Below are positions 13,651 through 21,800 of a DNA stretch of 21,800 nucleotides, one piece after another (positions within the stretch are counted from its first letter, which is position 1; the number at the start of each line of letters is the position of its first letter). Source of the DNA: a virus; the IMG/VR virus record IMGVR_UViG_3300017734_000102, positions 1 through 21,800 of that record. The stretch is one strand, 5' to 3'. The position numbers and the translations under genes were made by a program. Under the pieces are notes generated by a model that saw nothing but the letters and a program-made list of their open reading frames with translations, was not told the DNA's origin and made no database searches.

Positions 13651-14100
13651 ATGAATAAAAAACAAGGAAAATTATTAGGCAAAACATTTGAAACTGTTCA
13701 ATACACAGACCATACTATGGGTATTACTGTAAATGGACAAAGGAGAACAATACATTTTGCTAATGGAATAGACCAAAGAGAAAATGGGTTTATAGGTGGA
13801 AAATACCATACTACAGATCCTGATGAAATTAAAATTTTAGAAAATCATCCTCATTTTGGAACTGAAATTGTATTATTTAAAAATGTTATAGAGTACGATT
13901 ACAATTCAAGTCTTACTAATGACACGGAACAAAAAGAAGATACGATGAAAATTGTAGATGAAGTTACTACAATGGCTGAAGCATCAGCTTGGCTGAAAAA
14001 AAACTTTGATGATGTCTCTTATAAAGAGGTATCAAATGCTAAAGCAATTAAAAGTTTTATAAAGGATAACAAGGTAAGTTTTCCAAAACTATTTAAATAA
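13651..14100 (+). CDS. Small head protein with possible C-terminal HeH/SAP-like segment
   Basis: The 149-residue protein lies between capsid and connector genes. Residues 1-82 form a beta-like domain ending in YHTTDPDEIKILENHPHFG, a motif seen, as I recall, in small head proteins next to the capsid gene of many phages. A polar linker (about 86-100) leads to a helical end, MAEASAWLKKNFDDVSYKEVSNAKAIKSFIKDNKVSFPKLF, that resembles HeH/LEM/SAP-type helix-extension-helix domains. A role in head completion or decoration is plausible from position; the C-terminal fold is my inference. An internal Met at 98 could start a separate short product, but there is no need to invoke it. Confidence 0.72.
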   Translation: MNKKQGKLLGKTFETVQYTDHTMGITVNGQRRTIHFANGIDQRENGFIGGKYHTTDPDEIKILENHPHFGTEIVLFKNVIEYDYNSSLTNDTEQKEDTMKIVDEVTTMAEASAWLKKNFDDVSYKEVSNAKAIKSFIKDNKVSFPKLFK

Positions 14101-14106
14101 TACATC

Positions 14107-15117
14107 ATGGCAAGAAGTAGAGAGTTTCTAAAAAATCTTGTGTCGTCTAGAATAGATGAGGTGATTCCAGTAGGTAGTGTGGTCCAAGGACAGACAGCTA
14201 TTGAAACACCGATTGACGCAATAGAAGATGAATTAGATTTCTCTGCTGAGTTTGTTACTAGGGTTGGAAATATAGAACAACTATTTCCAGCTTTGGTTTC
14301 AGATTTAAAATATTTTCACGACCACAATAACATTACTAAATCAGATGGATCAAAAGTTGCGGCAGATACAGATCAGCTAAAGTTTATAAAAACCGACCTT
14401 TCTGCTATAATACCTTTACCAGAAGATTTTTTACGTTTTGTATCTTTAAAACTAAGCTCTTCTAAAAAAGAAATAACAGAGCTGCTAAGCTCCCAAGATC
14501 CTCAGTACCGATTGCAACAAAACAATCCTTATACTTCTGGTACTAGGCACAAACCCGTGGCTGCTCTAGTATCTTTTACTGACTATGCTGACTCTTCTAA
14601 TTATAAAAACAATTCTAATTCAGCCATAAACACAAACTTATTACAAAGAAAATACACCGTAGATGCAAACGGTAATCTAACAACAAATCAAACATTATCT
14701 GGTTTAAATAATTCACTTAGTGGATTAGCAACAGACGATGTTATTGTTTTAAAAGGACAAACAAATCCAAGAGAAAACGGCACATACCTTGTAAATGCTA
14801 GTGGGTCTCCGACAAAACTCTCAAAGAACTTTAATACCATCACCGACTCAGGCACTATCTTTGCTACAGGTCAAGTAAACAACATGGCTATAGAGTTTTT
14901 TAAAGCAAATGCTACATCTGATACGATAGAAAAATTTGCTTACATACCAAGACTTTTAGCCGAAGAGATACCAGATGGATTGGTTGATCCTCTGTGTTAT
15001 CACTGTGCAGGCAGGGTTCTTGAGTCCATGCAAAGACCACAAGAAGCACAAGCAGTATACACAAAGGCTAACACGTATTTAACGGTTTATAAAGAAGGAT
15101 TAATAGGACAAGAATAA
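14107..15117 (+). CDS. Head-tail connector/adaptor protein with inserted fibre-like beta domain
   Basis: The 336-residue protein starts 6 nt after the small head gene. The N-terminal helical part (about 1-130) and the C-terminal helices (285-330, PDGLVDPLCYHCAGRVLESM and AQAVYTKANTYL) look like a neck or adaptor protein that docks under the portal. Between them, at about 183-245, sits a segment around TDDVIVLKGQTNPRENGTYL, which matches the common fibre/decoration motif of the form 'gD.VLvK.QT.p.eNG.Y.V'. That makes the protein a connector carrying an inserted surface domain. The stop overlaps the next start (TAATG). The order after the capsid gene fits P22 gp4-like or crAss-like neck proteins; the exact family is not recognised. 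Confidence 0.68.
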   Translation: MARSREFLKNLVSSRIDEVIPVGSVVQGQTAIETPIDAIEDELDFSAEFVTRVGNIEQLFPALVSDLKYFHDHNNITKSDGSKVAADTDQLKFIKTDLSAIIPLPEDFLRFVSLKLSSSKKEITELLSSQDPQYRLQQNNPYTSGTRHKPVAALVSFTDYADSSNYKNNSNSAINTNLLQRKYTVDANGNLTTNQTLSGLNNSLSGLATDDVIVLKGQTNPRENGTYLVNASGSPTKLSKNFNTITDSGTIFATGQVNNMAIEFFKANATSDTIEKFAYIPRLLAEEIPDGLVDPLCYHCAGRVLESMQRPQEAQAVYTKANTYLTVYKEGLIGQE

Positions 15118-15788
15118 TGGCAACAGATAGTAAAAATACCTCAAGATTAGATTTAGACGACATATACGATTCTATAAAAAGAAGAACGTTCTATAAGTGT
15201 AAAGCAAAAAATTTAGATCATGACAAGTATGGTATATCTGGTGAAGACACTGAGGTGCTATATGAATTTATCACCGAGGGGACAGAAATTGTAGCTAATA
15301 CAGCAAATTACATTAAGTTTCACACACAGTCTGGTTACGATGCACTTACCTATTACAGCCAGTACGAGAAACAAGACACGGATAACAACGATAAATTTAC
15401 ATTTGAGTCTGATACTGATGAGGATGGTGATTTGACAAATCCAGACAGCGTTACTATCGATAATAAAGATATTATGTACCAAGACGATAACTCCGATAAT
15501 CTTGGAGATAGAAAAACTGGAGAAAAACTTAATCAAGGGTCTGGCGATACCATCACATTTCAGATAACTGATTTAAATACAGACCAAACAAGATATACTG
15601 TAGTACAGGGATTTATACGATCTGCTTTAATTAATTATTCTTTATACAAGTGGTACACGCTTGTAGGTCTTGGAGATGACGCTGCCGTAGAGCTTGCTGA
15701 ATTTAATGTTGCTAAGGACAGAGTAAGATATAATGCTGTGGGAAACCACAGAAACAAAACCATAAGTAGAAAGTATAGAATGTTTTAA
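15117..15788 (+). CDS. Tail-completion/neck protein with an EF-hand-like insert
   Basis: The 223-residue protein is coupled by TAATG to both neighbours. N-terminal LDLDDIYDSIKRRTFYK (11-27) and C-terminal VVQGFIRSALINYSLYKWY (162-180), with ending RYNAVGNHRNKTISRKYRMF, look like neck/tail-completion proteins of short-tailed Bacteroidetes phages. The middle (about 85-155) is a strongly acidic insertion containing DTDEDGDLTNPD at 99-110, a near-canonical 12-residue calcium loop with Asp at 1, 3, 5, 7 and 12, Gly at 6 and Leu at 8. Calcium may stabilise the neck in sea water. The neck role is inferred from position and the helix pattern. Confidence 0.7.
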   Translation: MATDSKNTSRLDLDDIYDSIKRRTFYKCKAKNLDHDKYGISGEDTEVLYEFITEGTEIVANTANYIKFHTQSGYDALTYYSQYEKQDTDNNDKFTFESDTDEDGDLTNPDSVTIDNKDIMYQDDNSDNLGDRKTGEKLNQGSGDTITFQITDLNTDQTRYTVVQGFIRSALINYSLYKWYTLVGLGDDAAVELAEFNVAKDRVRYNAVGNHRNKTISRKYRMF

Positions 15789-18700
15789 TGGCAGGATCTT
15801 TTAAACAACTTCAGATTAAGTCTATTAATACTCTCTCAAATGAGGATGAGTACGTAGACGGTTCGTGTGAAATAATTGATAATCTAGAGCCAAACGGTCT
15901 AGAATCAAATCCTAAGTGGAGTCCAGCGCAACAACACTTACTCAAACACAACACAAATTACTCTGACTCTGGTAACGTAAAAGAAAAAGTATTTCACGTG
16001 CAGAGGGAAGGGTTAAATACAGACTTTGATCATGGAAGTAGAGCTGGAACAGATTACTTTATAGTATGCGAGGCTGAAGGAACAAACGATGACATTATTG
16101 TATCGACTACCACAACCTCTGGTTCTGATAAAAACAAACTTACTAATATTATAAAATCAGATTCTAACACAGGTTTTCACGGAAGTCCCAACATGCAAGC
16201 GTTCTCTCTTCGTGACGACCAGCAGTTTATTCTTATAAACGAAAGCGCAGAAACAGATAAACATAATCCTAAAACATTTAATCCAGACACCTCTTATATG
16301 TACATGAATAGAGGAGATACTGTGGGTCAGGTAATTCCTCCTACTTTCCCAACCCTTACCGTTTCACATAGTAACGAAGAATTTCCTTTAGATACGTTTG
16401 AAAAAGCTTTTCCTTTGGGAGATTATCCTGGATTACTTGCGAATAGGGACAGGTACGTAGGGGTAATTTTTGGCTATCAGACACCTTCTGGTCAGTACAT
16501 AAAGCAAACGGCTCCTTACATACATAAAATAGATGGTTTGATAGATGGGCAGTTTACAACAAATTTTGCTAAACTGACATGTAACGATACCGCTACAAGT
16601 AACTTTGATTCTGTATCCTTAGAAAAGTTTAGATTTAATGCAACATCAAAAGTTGATTCATTAGGTGGTGATGTTACTACAGGAGAATTAGGTAAAATAT
16701 CAGGAGATACAACTAATGAAAAGTTTGTTGTAACATCTCCAATAAGTGTTCAGATACAGATAAAGTACAAGGTAATGTCAAGAACATTTTCTAGCGCAAA
16801 TTCTAGTTTTGGTGCAAGTTTTTCTATAAAAATAAGAAAAGATGGTTTTGGGGACGCTTTTACTTCTGTATTTACGGAAACAATTTCACCGTACAATTTA
16901 TACGGTGTGTCCGCTGGATCCGAGTTTACGGCATTATCTGATAATATAACATTAGATGCTGGTGATTATTTTTGTGTTTTGGATGACATGACAGGATTTG
17001 ATGCGTTATCTGTGAGGGTAACAGAATTTAATATTCTTGTGCAAGCAAATGCAGCTAACACCGTATCGCAAAGAAACAGAGTATCTACATTGCAATTTAC
17101 TTCAAACGGCACTGACACAGGCGATATATTTGGACACAGCTCCTCTAATGCATACACAAAAGCATTTAGTGATTCAGGATCTTATTACCCTACAAATGAA
17201 CTTATTGGTGATACAGGAAGGCAAGTTGCCCACAATAAGATAAGAGATTTCTATGGATTATCAGGAGTACACATATTCATTACAACGCCTAAAGACACCT
17301 TTGACGACGCAATTAATGAAGGTACGTATTATCATATTGCTAATTTTACAAAGACACAGACAGACGGTGTGCTTGACTTTAAAGACAACGAGTCTATAAT
17401 AGTTACAAAAAGAGTAATGAATAACGATCCTTTCTCTCACCACTCGCTTAGTGCATATAACATGAGAAAAGCCTTAAACAGGGTTTGGCTGATGGGTCTG
17501 GTGACAGATTTTGCACCAGCACAGTCTTCTTTTTACCCAGGATTTTTAGCACATACATCCGATGGTAGCACAGGAACTACTAACTTAAATTACAATCCTG
17601 ATTTCGATTTTAATAACGATTTACTGACGCAAGTCTTTGATAAGCCTCTAGTTTGTTACATTACCGTAACCATAAATATCGACGGTAAAGAATTCAAAAG
17701 AATAAGTAAGACATTTCTTAAAGGTCATGTTAATGGCAGCACTAAAATATCGATGATACCTAATCAAATAGGATACCCAGACAGAAGAGCTACTAAGATA
17801 GAATTTATAGCCACACACGGTTCTGGATATCAAAAATTTGAATACGAACTAGAGAAACATCCATTTTTAAACATTGCATACAACTATTCTGAGGACCAGA
17901 GGCTTACTACAGCGACAGATGGTAGTATATCTATTCCTTCACCAGGAACAGCCCTAACGGCTAACAGAAAAAAATTATATGAACCAGGAAAGGTAAGGGT
18001 ATCGTCTATAGACGGGTACACATTTCCTTTAGAACAGACATACGAAGTGGACGACATGGTTATATCTTGTGTAGATAACATACAAGAAGCGGCACAAAGT
18101 TCATTTGGTAGGTATCCAGTAACCGTATTTTGCGCAAACAAAATATACGGGTTTGAATTTGGAGAGGGTGGCGTACTCTTTAAAAAATTAATGCTTATAA
18201 CAGATGATTTTGGTATATATTCAAGAGATGCTGTTACGACACTAAAAGGATCTATATTCTTTTTAGATAAAAACAGCATGTACGTTATGGCTGGAAATAA
18301 CATCCAAGAATCACACAGACCTATAGAAGATGTTAAAGAACCATCTTTATCTGTTGCCACATCAGATCCATTTGCAGCAACGATTGGCACTACAGATCTT
18401 TTTAAAGGATTTTTTACTGGCACAGGGGATCCTAGATTATTCAGTGATCCTAATAAAAACAGACTATATATCTTTAAAGGAGGTAATTACTACCCATTGA
18501 AACCGTTTTTAATTTACGATACAAGGTATAATTCATACTACACGTCTAGTCAGATATACAAAGATTTGTTTTTTGTGAACAGTACTCCGTATGGATTTAA
18601 AATAGAAAGTAACACAATAAAAATATACAGCCTACACGACGTAGACACAACAGACACGTCTACAGAAATCAAACTAGCCACAGGGTTCATGCCTTTTGAT

Positions 18701-19006
18701 TCAACCTTTAATTATAAGAAATTATTATCTAGTGTTTTGCAAGGAACTTTTGAGACCAAAGCTAATGAGTATTGTTTTATAACCCTACAAGGTAAAAGAA
18801 GTACACATAATGATCCAACAACTTTAATAAAAATAACTATTGGAGAATCTGGAGTAGCAGTATCTCAAGACGGTATATATATAAAATCAAACAGAGGATC
18901 CTATCAATCTTTTAGATTACTAATCAATGGTACCGCTAAAATTTCTACAAAAATAGGACAAACTCTATTTAATTATTTGCCTCGAAACGCTAAAATTAAA
19001 ATATAA
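15788..19006 (+). CDS. Large tail hub/stabilisation protein (beta-propeller-like)
   Basis: The 1072-residue protein follows the neck genes. The N-terminus (GSCEIIDNLEPNGLESNPKW at 26-45) and later repeats such as RYPVTVFCANKIYGFEFGEG, YSRDAVTTLKGSIFFLDKNS and NRLYIFKGG are typical of phage propeller-like tail hub proteins, comparable to P22 gp10-type stabilisation proteins and crAss-like stabilisation proteins. Residues of about 262-415 seem to be an inserted beta-sandwich: a strand pattern ending in ITLDAGDYFCVLDDMTG resembles jelly-roll modules. The C-terminal third (about 900-1072) may hold another beta domain. It closes the portal channel and holds the fibres. No tape measure is found, which supports a short tail. 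The stop is followed by an intergenic hairpin pair. Confidence 0.78.
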   Translation: MAGSFKQLQIKSINTLSNEDEYVDGSCEIIDNLEPNGLESNPKWSPAQQHLLKHNTNYSDSGNVKEKVFHVQREGLNTDFDHGSRAGTDYFIVCEAEGTNDDIIVSTTTTSGSDKNKLTNIIKSDSNTGFHGSPNMQAFSLRDDQQFILINESAETDKHNPKTFNPDTSYMYMNRGDTVGQVIPPTFPTLTVSHSNEEFPLDTFEKAFPLGDYPGLLANRDRYVGVIFGYQTPSGQYIKQTAPYIHKIDGLIDGQFTTNFAKLTCNDTATSNFDSVSLEKFRFNATSKVDSLGGDVTTGELGKISGDTTNEKFVVTSPISVQIQIKYKVMSRTFSSANSSFGASFSIKIRKDGFGDAFTSVFTETISPYNLYGVSAGSEFTALSDNITLDAGDYFCVLDDMTGFDALSVRVTEFNILVQANAANTVSQRNRVSTLQFTSNGTDTGDIFGHSSSNAYTKAFSDSGSYYPTNELIGDTGRQVAHNKIRDFYGLSGVHIFITTPKDTFDDAINEGTYYHIANFTKTQTDGVLDFKDNESIIVTKRVMNNDPFSHHSLSAYNMRKALNRVWLMGLVTDFAPAQSSFYPGFLAHTSDGSTGTTNLNYNPDFDFNNDLLTQVFDKPLVCYITVTINIDGKEFKRISKTFLKGHVNGSTKISMIPNQIGYPDRRATKIEFIATHGSGYQKFEYELEKHPFLNIAYNYSEDQRLTTATDGSISIPSPGTALTANRKKLYEPGKVRVSSIDGYTFPLEQTYEVDDMVISCVDNIQEAAQSSFGRYPVTVFCANKIYGFEFGEGGVLFKKLMLITDDFGIYSRDAVTTLKGSIFFLDKNSMYVMAGNNIQESHRPIEDVKEPSLSVATSDPFAATIGTTDLFKGFFTGTGDPRLFSDPNKNRLYIFKGGNYYPLKPFLIYDTRYNSYYTSSQIYKDLFFVNSTPYGFKIESNTIKIYSLHDVDTTDTSTEIKLATGFMPFDSTFNYKKLLSSVLQGTFETKANEYCFITLQGKRSTHNDPTTLIKITIGESGVAVSQDGIYIKSNRGSYQSFRLLINGTAKISTKIGQTLFNYLPRNAKIKI

Positions 19007-19026
19007 ATTTCGTAAATTTAAGGATG

Positions 19027-19044
19027 AAATGAAGAAATTCATTT
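19027..19044. repeat. Short inverted repeat downstream of tail hub gene
   Basis: AAATGA and TCATTT form perfect 6-bp arms around AGAAAT. It lies 21 nt after the tail hub stop and 16 nt before the terminator hairpin at 19060, so the two may act together in 3'-end formation. Confidence 0.4.
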
Positions 19045-19059
19045 TGTTATACGTTTAAG

Positions 19060-19094
19060 CCGCAGGCTCCTTGTGAATCTGCGGTTTTTTTTTT
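19060..19094 (+). terminator. Terminator hairpin just before the fibre-adaptor gene
   Basis: CCGCAG (19060-19065) pairs with CTGCGG (19079-19084) around a 13-nt loop, followed by ten T. The next ATG is at 19101, 6 nt after the T-tract, so the fibre genes have no space for a promoter after the hairpin. Confidence 0.82.
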
Positions 19095-19100
19095 GGTTTT

Positions 19101-19424
19101 ATGCAAGTACCTTATGAATATATTAAAAAGCAAATCGTAGGAAGTGGAACTACAAATCATGTTTTCAACTTTGCTTTAAATTACGACTGTACAGGACAGA
19201 CATTATCTGTCGATGTATTTCAAAAAGAAATTAATAAAATCAAGACTGTAGCGTCTGGAATAAGTGGGGAAAAAAGATACAAACCAGTAGTGGTCACTGG
19301 AAATTTCAGCGGCATAAACGCTGGAAGTGATTATGTCATAAAAGTAATTTCATCTACTACCGATGCAAACGGTAATGTGACAGGTAAAAAAACAGTCACA
19401 AAAGGAAATTTAATTATAAAGTAA
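19101..19424 (+). CDS. Small beta-rich tail protein, paralogous to the fibre N-terminus
   Basis: The 107-residue protein has a predicted beta-sandwich pattern with VFNFALNYDCTGQTLSVDVF at 21-40. The next gene's N-terminal domain has PVKFILQQTCTGENIDAEVF at the same position (20-39); Phe, Leu, Cys-Thr-Gly and Val-Phe are shared, and the following strands keep similar spacing. It therefore looks like a free copy of the fibre attachment domain, perhaps a baseplate-adaptor or cap protein. Its start lies 6 nt after a terminator U-tract and its stop touches the next gene's ATG without a gap. The family is not known to me by name. Confidence 0.75.
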   Translation: MQVPYEYIKKQIVGSGTTNHVFNFALNYDCTGQTLSVDVFQKEINKIKTVASGISGEKRYKPVVVTGNFSGINAGSDYVIKVISSTTDANGNVTGKKTVTKGNLIIK

Positions 19425-21800
19425 ATGGCTATAAATGACGATTTAACATTAGTTTTAGGTCATGTTGACGATACAAAATTACCTGTAAAATTTATATTAC
19501 AGCAAACATGTACTGGAGAGAATATTGACGCAGAGGTATTTTTAATCGGCGGTCAGAAGGTTGGTGATGTACACATATCAAACGACAGAGCCTCTGGGGG
19601 TTTACAAGGTCAAGAAGTTACTGTTAATATTAGTTTATCTACCATACCTATAGGAGATAAATATTCTTTAAAATTTTCAACACCAAACGTCGGAGTTGTT
19701 GGTAAGTCTAAATTGGTTGTTTTTGCTGAAGATGGTTTCTCAACATCACCATTAACATCTGCTGGTACAGATTTTATTTTAAACAGCTTATCTGGAGGAT
19801 TAGTAACTGTTTATAAACCTAACGTACAATACGCCTCTGGTCCAGTAGTTGTGGTTCATAACAACGAGCTTTATCTGTATATAGGAACTTTTCCTTTTAC
19901 TTCTACCAATATCACAAATGAGTTAGCTAGTGGTTTATGGAGAAACGTTTTAAGTCTTGACACAGAAACACTGCAAGATCTTATTGGCGCAATGGTATCT
20001 TCTAATACAGAAACAGGAATTGCTGTCACTTATGACGATACTAATGGAAAGTTAAATTTTGCTATAGACGGCACAATAGCTACACTTACAGGTTCTCAAA
20101 CACTTACTAATAAGACATTAACAAATCCAACTATAAACGCTGTAAGATTACTTCAAGGCAGCGGTAACGTCTTACTTGATTCTAAAATATTTCGTGATAA
20201 TAGTGGTAGTACAGACGCACATAATTACTTTGGTTTTAATGGTGATAATGTATTTCAGATATACAGTGGTAATTACAATACAATAGTAGCAACTAGCGGT
20301 GTAGCACAACTTAGACATAGCGGTAATATTAAATTAAAAACGCACTCTGATGGTATACAACTACATGGTGGTTTAATAATAGGTACAAGCGGAACATTAC
20401 CAGTTGTTACAGTTATACAATCATCAAGCGACTCTTTTGCTGACAATAACACAAGTATTATGACATCTGCTGCTATAGACGATAGGATAAATGCAGCTAT
20501 ACTAACAAAAGACAATACAGACGAAATAACAGAAGGTAGTAGTAATTTATATTTTACTAATGAGAGGGTAGACGATAGAGTTAACGCTTTACTAACAGCA
20601 GGTTCAAATATCACATTAACTTATGATGATGCTGGTAACGCATTAACTATAGCTGCAACTCAACTAACTAACGAGCAAGTTCAAGATGTTATTGGTAGCA
20701 TGCTTGGTGGTGATGAGACTGGTGGTATTGCGGTAACATACGACGATGCTAATAATCACATTGACTTTGCTTTATCAAGTATTCCAAATAATTCTCTCGC
20801 TAATTCTAGCGTAACAATAAATTCAAACAGTTTAGCCTTAGGTGGTACATTAACTTTAACAACGCAGAATATAAGTGAAGGCACTGATAACTTATACTTT
20901 ACCAACGAAAGGGTAGATGATAGAGTTAATGCTTTGGTTACAGCAGGCACAGGTATTACTTCTACATATGATGATGCAGCGGGTACGTTAACACTAGCTA
21001 CGACTATAACACAATACACAAACGCTTTAGCTAGAGGTGCTATATCAGTATCGGGTAATGCGTTAAGTTATAATTCATCTACAGGTGTAATAACAAGTAA
21101 TTTTGAAGAAGCACCTACATTTACAGGAACTGTAACAGCAGCTAGTTTAGATATATCTGGGGATGTAGATATTGACGGGACATTAGAAACAGACGCATTA
21201 ACAATTGGTGGAGTTACATCTGTTCCTTTTGAAGCAGCAGATCATTCAAAGCTAGATGGTATAGAAGCTTCTGCAACAGCAGATCAAACAGATGCTGAGA
21301 TAAGAGCTGCAGTTGAAGCTGCAACGGACTCTAACGTGTTTACTGACGCTGATCATACAAAATTAAACGCTATTGAAGCTTCGGCTGATGTAACAGATAC
21401 AACTAATGTAACTGCGGCAGGCGCGTTAATGGATAGCGAATTAACAGATTTAGCAGCAGTAAAAGCTATTAACCAAGGACTAACCACATCTTCAAATGTT
21501 TCATTTGGTAATATAACAACAACAGGATATTTAAGAGGACCAGCAAGTTTTACTATAGATCCAGCAGCACATGGTGATAACACAGGAACACTTGTTATAG
21601 CTGGTAACCTACAGGTAGATGGTACAACTACAACAATTAATTCTACTACTGTAGCAATAGACGATCTTAACTTTAGCATTGCAACTGACGCAGCGGATTC
21701 AGCAGCAGCAAATGGAGCTGGTATCACAATAGGTGGAGCAGGTGCTACATTAACATATGTTCATGCAGATACTGGTTGGGCATTTAATAAAGGATTAAAA
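19425..21800 (+). CDS. Tail fibre protein (3' end outside the window)
   Basis: The frame is open from ATG 19425 to the window end, 792 codons, so the protein is C-terminally incomplete here. Residues 1-103 are an adaptor-like beta domain. Further on it shows repeats typical of marine phage fibres: ETLQDLIGAMV...ETGIAVTYDD (from 181) and its copy from 416; NLYFTNERVDDRVNAL from 374 and again from 489; HSKLDGIEASATADQTDAEI from 607 and a related HTKLNAIEASAD segment near 642; then LVIAGNLQVDGTTTTIN from 723. These motifs recur in tail fibres of cyanophages and other marine phages as I recall. The expected role is host receptor binding, with the receptor-binding tip in the missing C-terminal part. 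Pairing with the preceding small paralogue suggests both attach to the same hub site. Confidence 0.9.
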   Translation, partial: MAINDDLTLVLGHVDDTKLPVKFILQQTCTGENIDAEVFLIGGQKVGDVHISNDRASGGLQGQEVTVNISLSTIPIGDKYSLKFSTPNVGVVGKSKLVVFAEDGFSTSPLTSAGTDFILNSLSGGLVTVYKPNVQYASGPVVVVHNNELYLYIGTFPFTSTNITNELASGLWRNVLSLDTETLQDLIGAMVSSNTETGIAVTYDDTNGKLNFAIDGTIATLTGSQTLTNKTLTNPTINAVRLLQGSGNVLLDSKIFRDNSGSTDAHNYFGFNGDNVFQIYSGNYNTIVATSGVAQLRHSGNIKLKTHSDGIQLHGGLIIGTSGTLPVVTVIQSSSDSFADNNTSIMTSAAIDDRINAAILTKDNTDEITEGSSNLYFTNERVDDRVNALLTAGSNITLTYDDAGNALTIAATQLTNEQVQDVIGSMLGGDETGGIAVTYDDANNHIDFALSSIPNNSLANSSVTINSNSLALGGTLTLTTQNISEGTDNLYFTNERVDDRVNALVTAGTGITSTYDDAAGTLTLATTITQYTNALARGAISVSGNALSYNSSTGVITSNFEEAPTFTGTVTAASLDISGDVDIDGTLETDALTIGGVTSVPFEAADHSKLDGIEASATADQTDAEIRAAVEAATDSNVFTDADHTKLNAIEASADVTDTTNVTAAGALMDSELTDLAAVKAINQGLTTSSNVSFGNITTTGYLRGPASFTIDPAAHGDNTGTLVIAGNLQVDGTTTTINSTTVAIDDLNFSIATDAADSAAANGAGITIGGAGATLTYVHADTGWAFNKGLK
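20532..20999 (+). repeat. Two long imperfect direct repeats inside the tail fibre gene
   Basis: The segments 20532-20654 and 20877-20999 both encode EG-x-x-NLYFTNERVDDRVNAL-x-TAG-x-x-I-x-x-TYDDA and are similar at DNA level, 345 nt apart start to start. They represent duplicated fibre shaft modules and are places where recombination could shorten, lengthen or swap the fibre. Confidence 0.8.

Noticed and set aside
17884-18423. 179-codon open frame on the minus strand inside the tail hub gene
   Set aside because: It lies wholly inside a well-supported coding frame, has a low-complexity antisense composition, and has no own leader or homology.
21353-21727. Minus-strand open frames within the fibre gene (also 20273-20614 and 20756-21019)
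   Set aside because: They are antisense to the Thr/Ala-rich fibre repeats; Val/Ser-rich shadow composition and mirrored repeats mark them as artefacts.
1-21800. tRNA genes, CRISPR arrays, insertion sequences or an attachment site
   Set aside because: No cloverleaf, no regularly spaced repeats, no transposase or integrase and no flanking direct repeats were seen.

Overview
The window is a stretch of a double-stranded DNA tailed phage genome: portal, large terminase, scaffold, major capsid, connector, tail-hub and tail-fibre genes are all recognisable. No tape-measure protein, tail-tube protein or sheath is visible, the portal is P22-like, and a large propeller-like protein follows the connectors, so a short-tailed (podovirus-like) virion is most likely. 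Three things point to a marine Bacteroidetes (Flavobacteriia) host: AT-rich DNA; start codons mostly preceded by A/T-rich leaders with little or no Shine-Dalgarno sequence; and exported proteins whose predicted signal peptides leave Gln at +1 (ANA|Q, and an ending in FSQ), a common pattern in that phylum. The small-gene set and fibre motifs resemble those I recall from uncultured marine phages. No search was run.

Left block (66-6754, + strand): the portal is followed by fifteen tightly packed small or medium genes, most joined by TAATG, ATGA or similar stop/start overlaps. They include a lipoprotein, a GTA-type holin, several extremely Lys/Arg-rich microproteins, one Cys-rich microprotein, four small membrane proteins, an exported beta-barrel-like protein, a DUF5872-like basic protein, and a fusion of a basic phage protein with a redox-dead thioredoxin fold. 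No endolysin was recognised.

Middle block: a 207-base AT-rich intergenic region with palindromes (6755-6961) precedes an XRE-type regulator and an unknown gene (+). These converge, with a 6-base overlap, on a minus-strand packaging block (7936-10465): a small unknown gene, a DUF1064 PD-(D/E)XK nuclease-like protein and the large terminase. A 51-base divergent intergenic region separates the terminase from a small unknown + gene (10517-10840).

Right block (10984-21800, + strand): scaffold, major capsid protein, a small head protein, two head-tail connector-like proteins, a 1072-residue tail hub, a small fibre-adaptor-like protein, and a tail fibre that runs off the window end. Hairpin terminators sit directly in front of the portal, scaffold, post-capsid and fibre-adaptor genes, leaving too little room for a promoter between hairpin and start codon. 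This repeated layout suggests conditional termination or leader-hairpin control of late gene expression, and is one of the more interesting features of the window.
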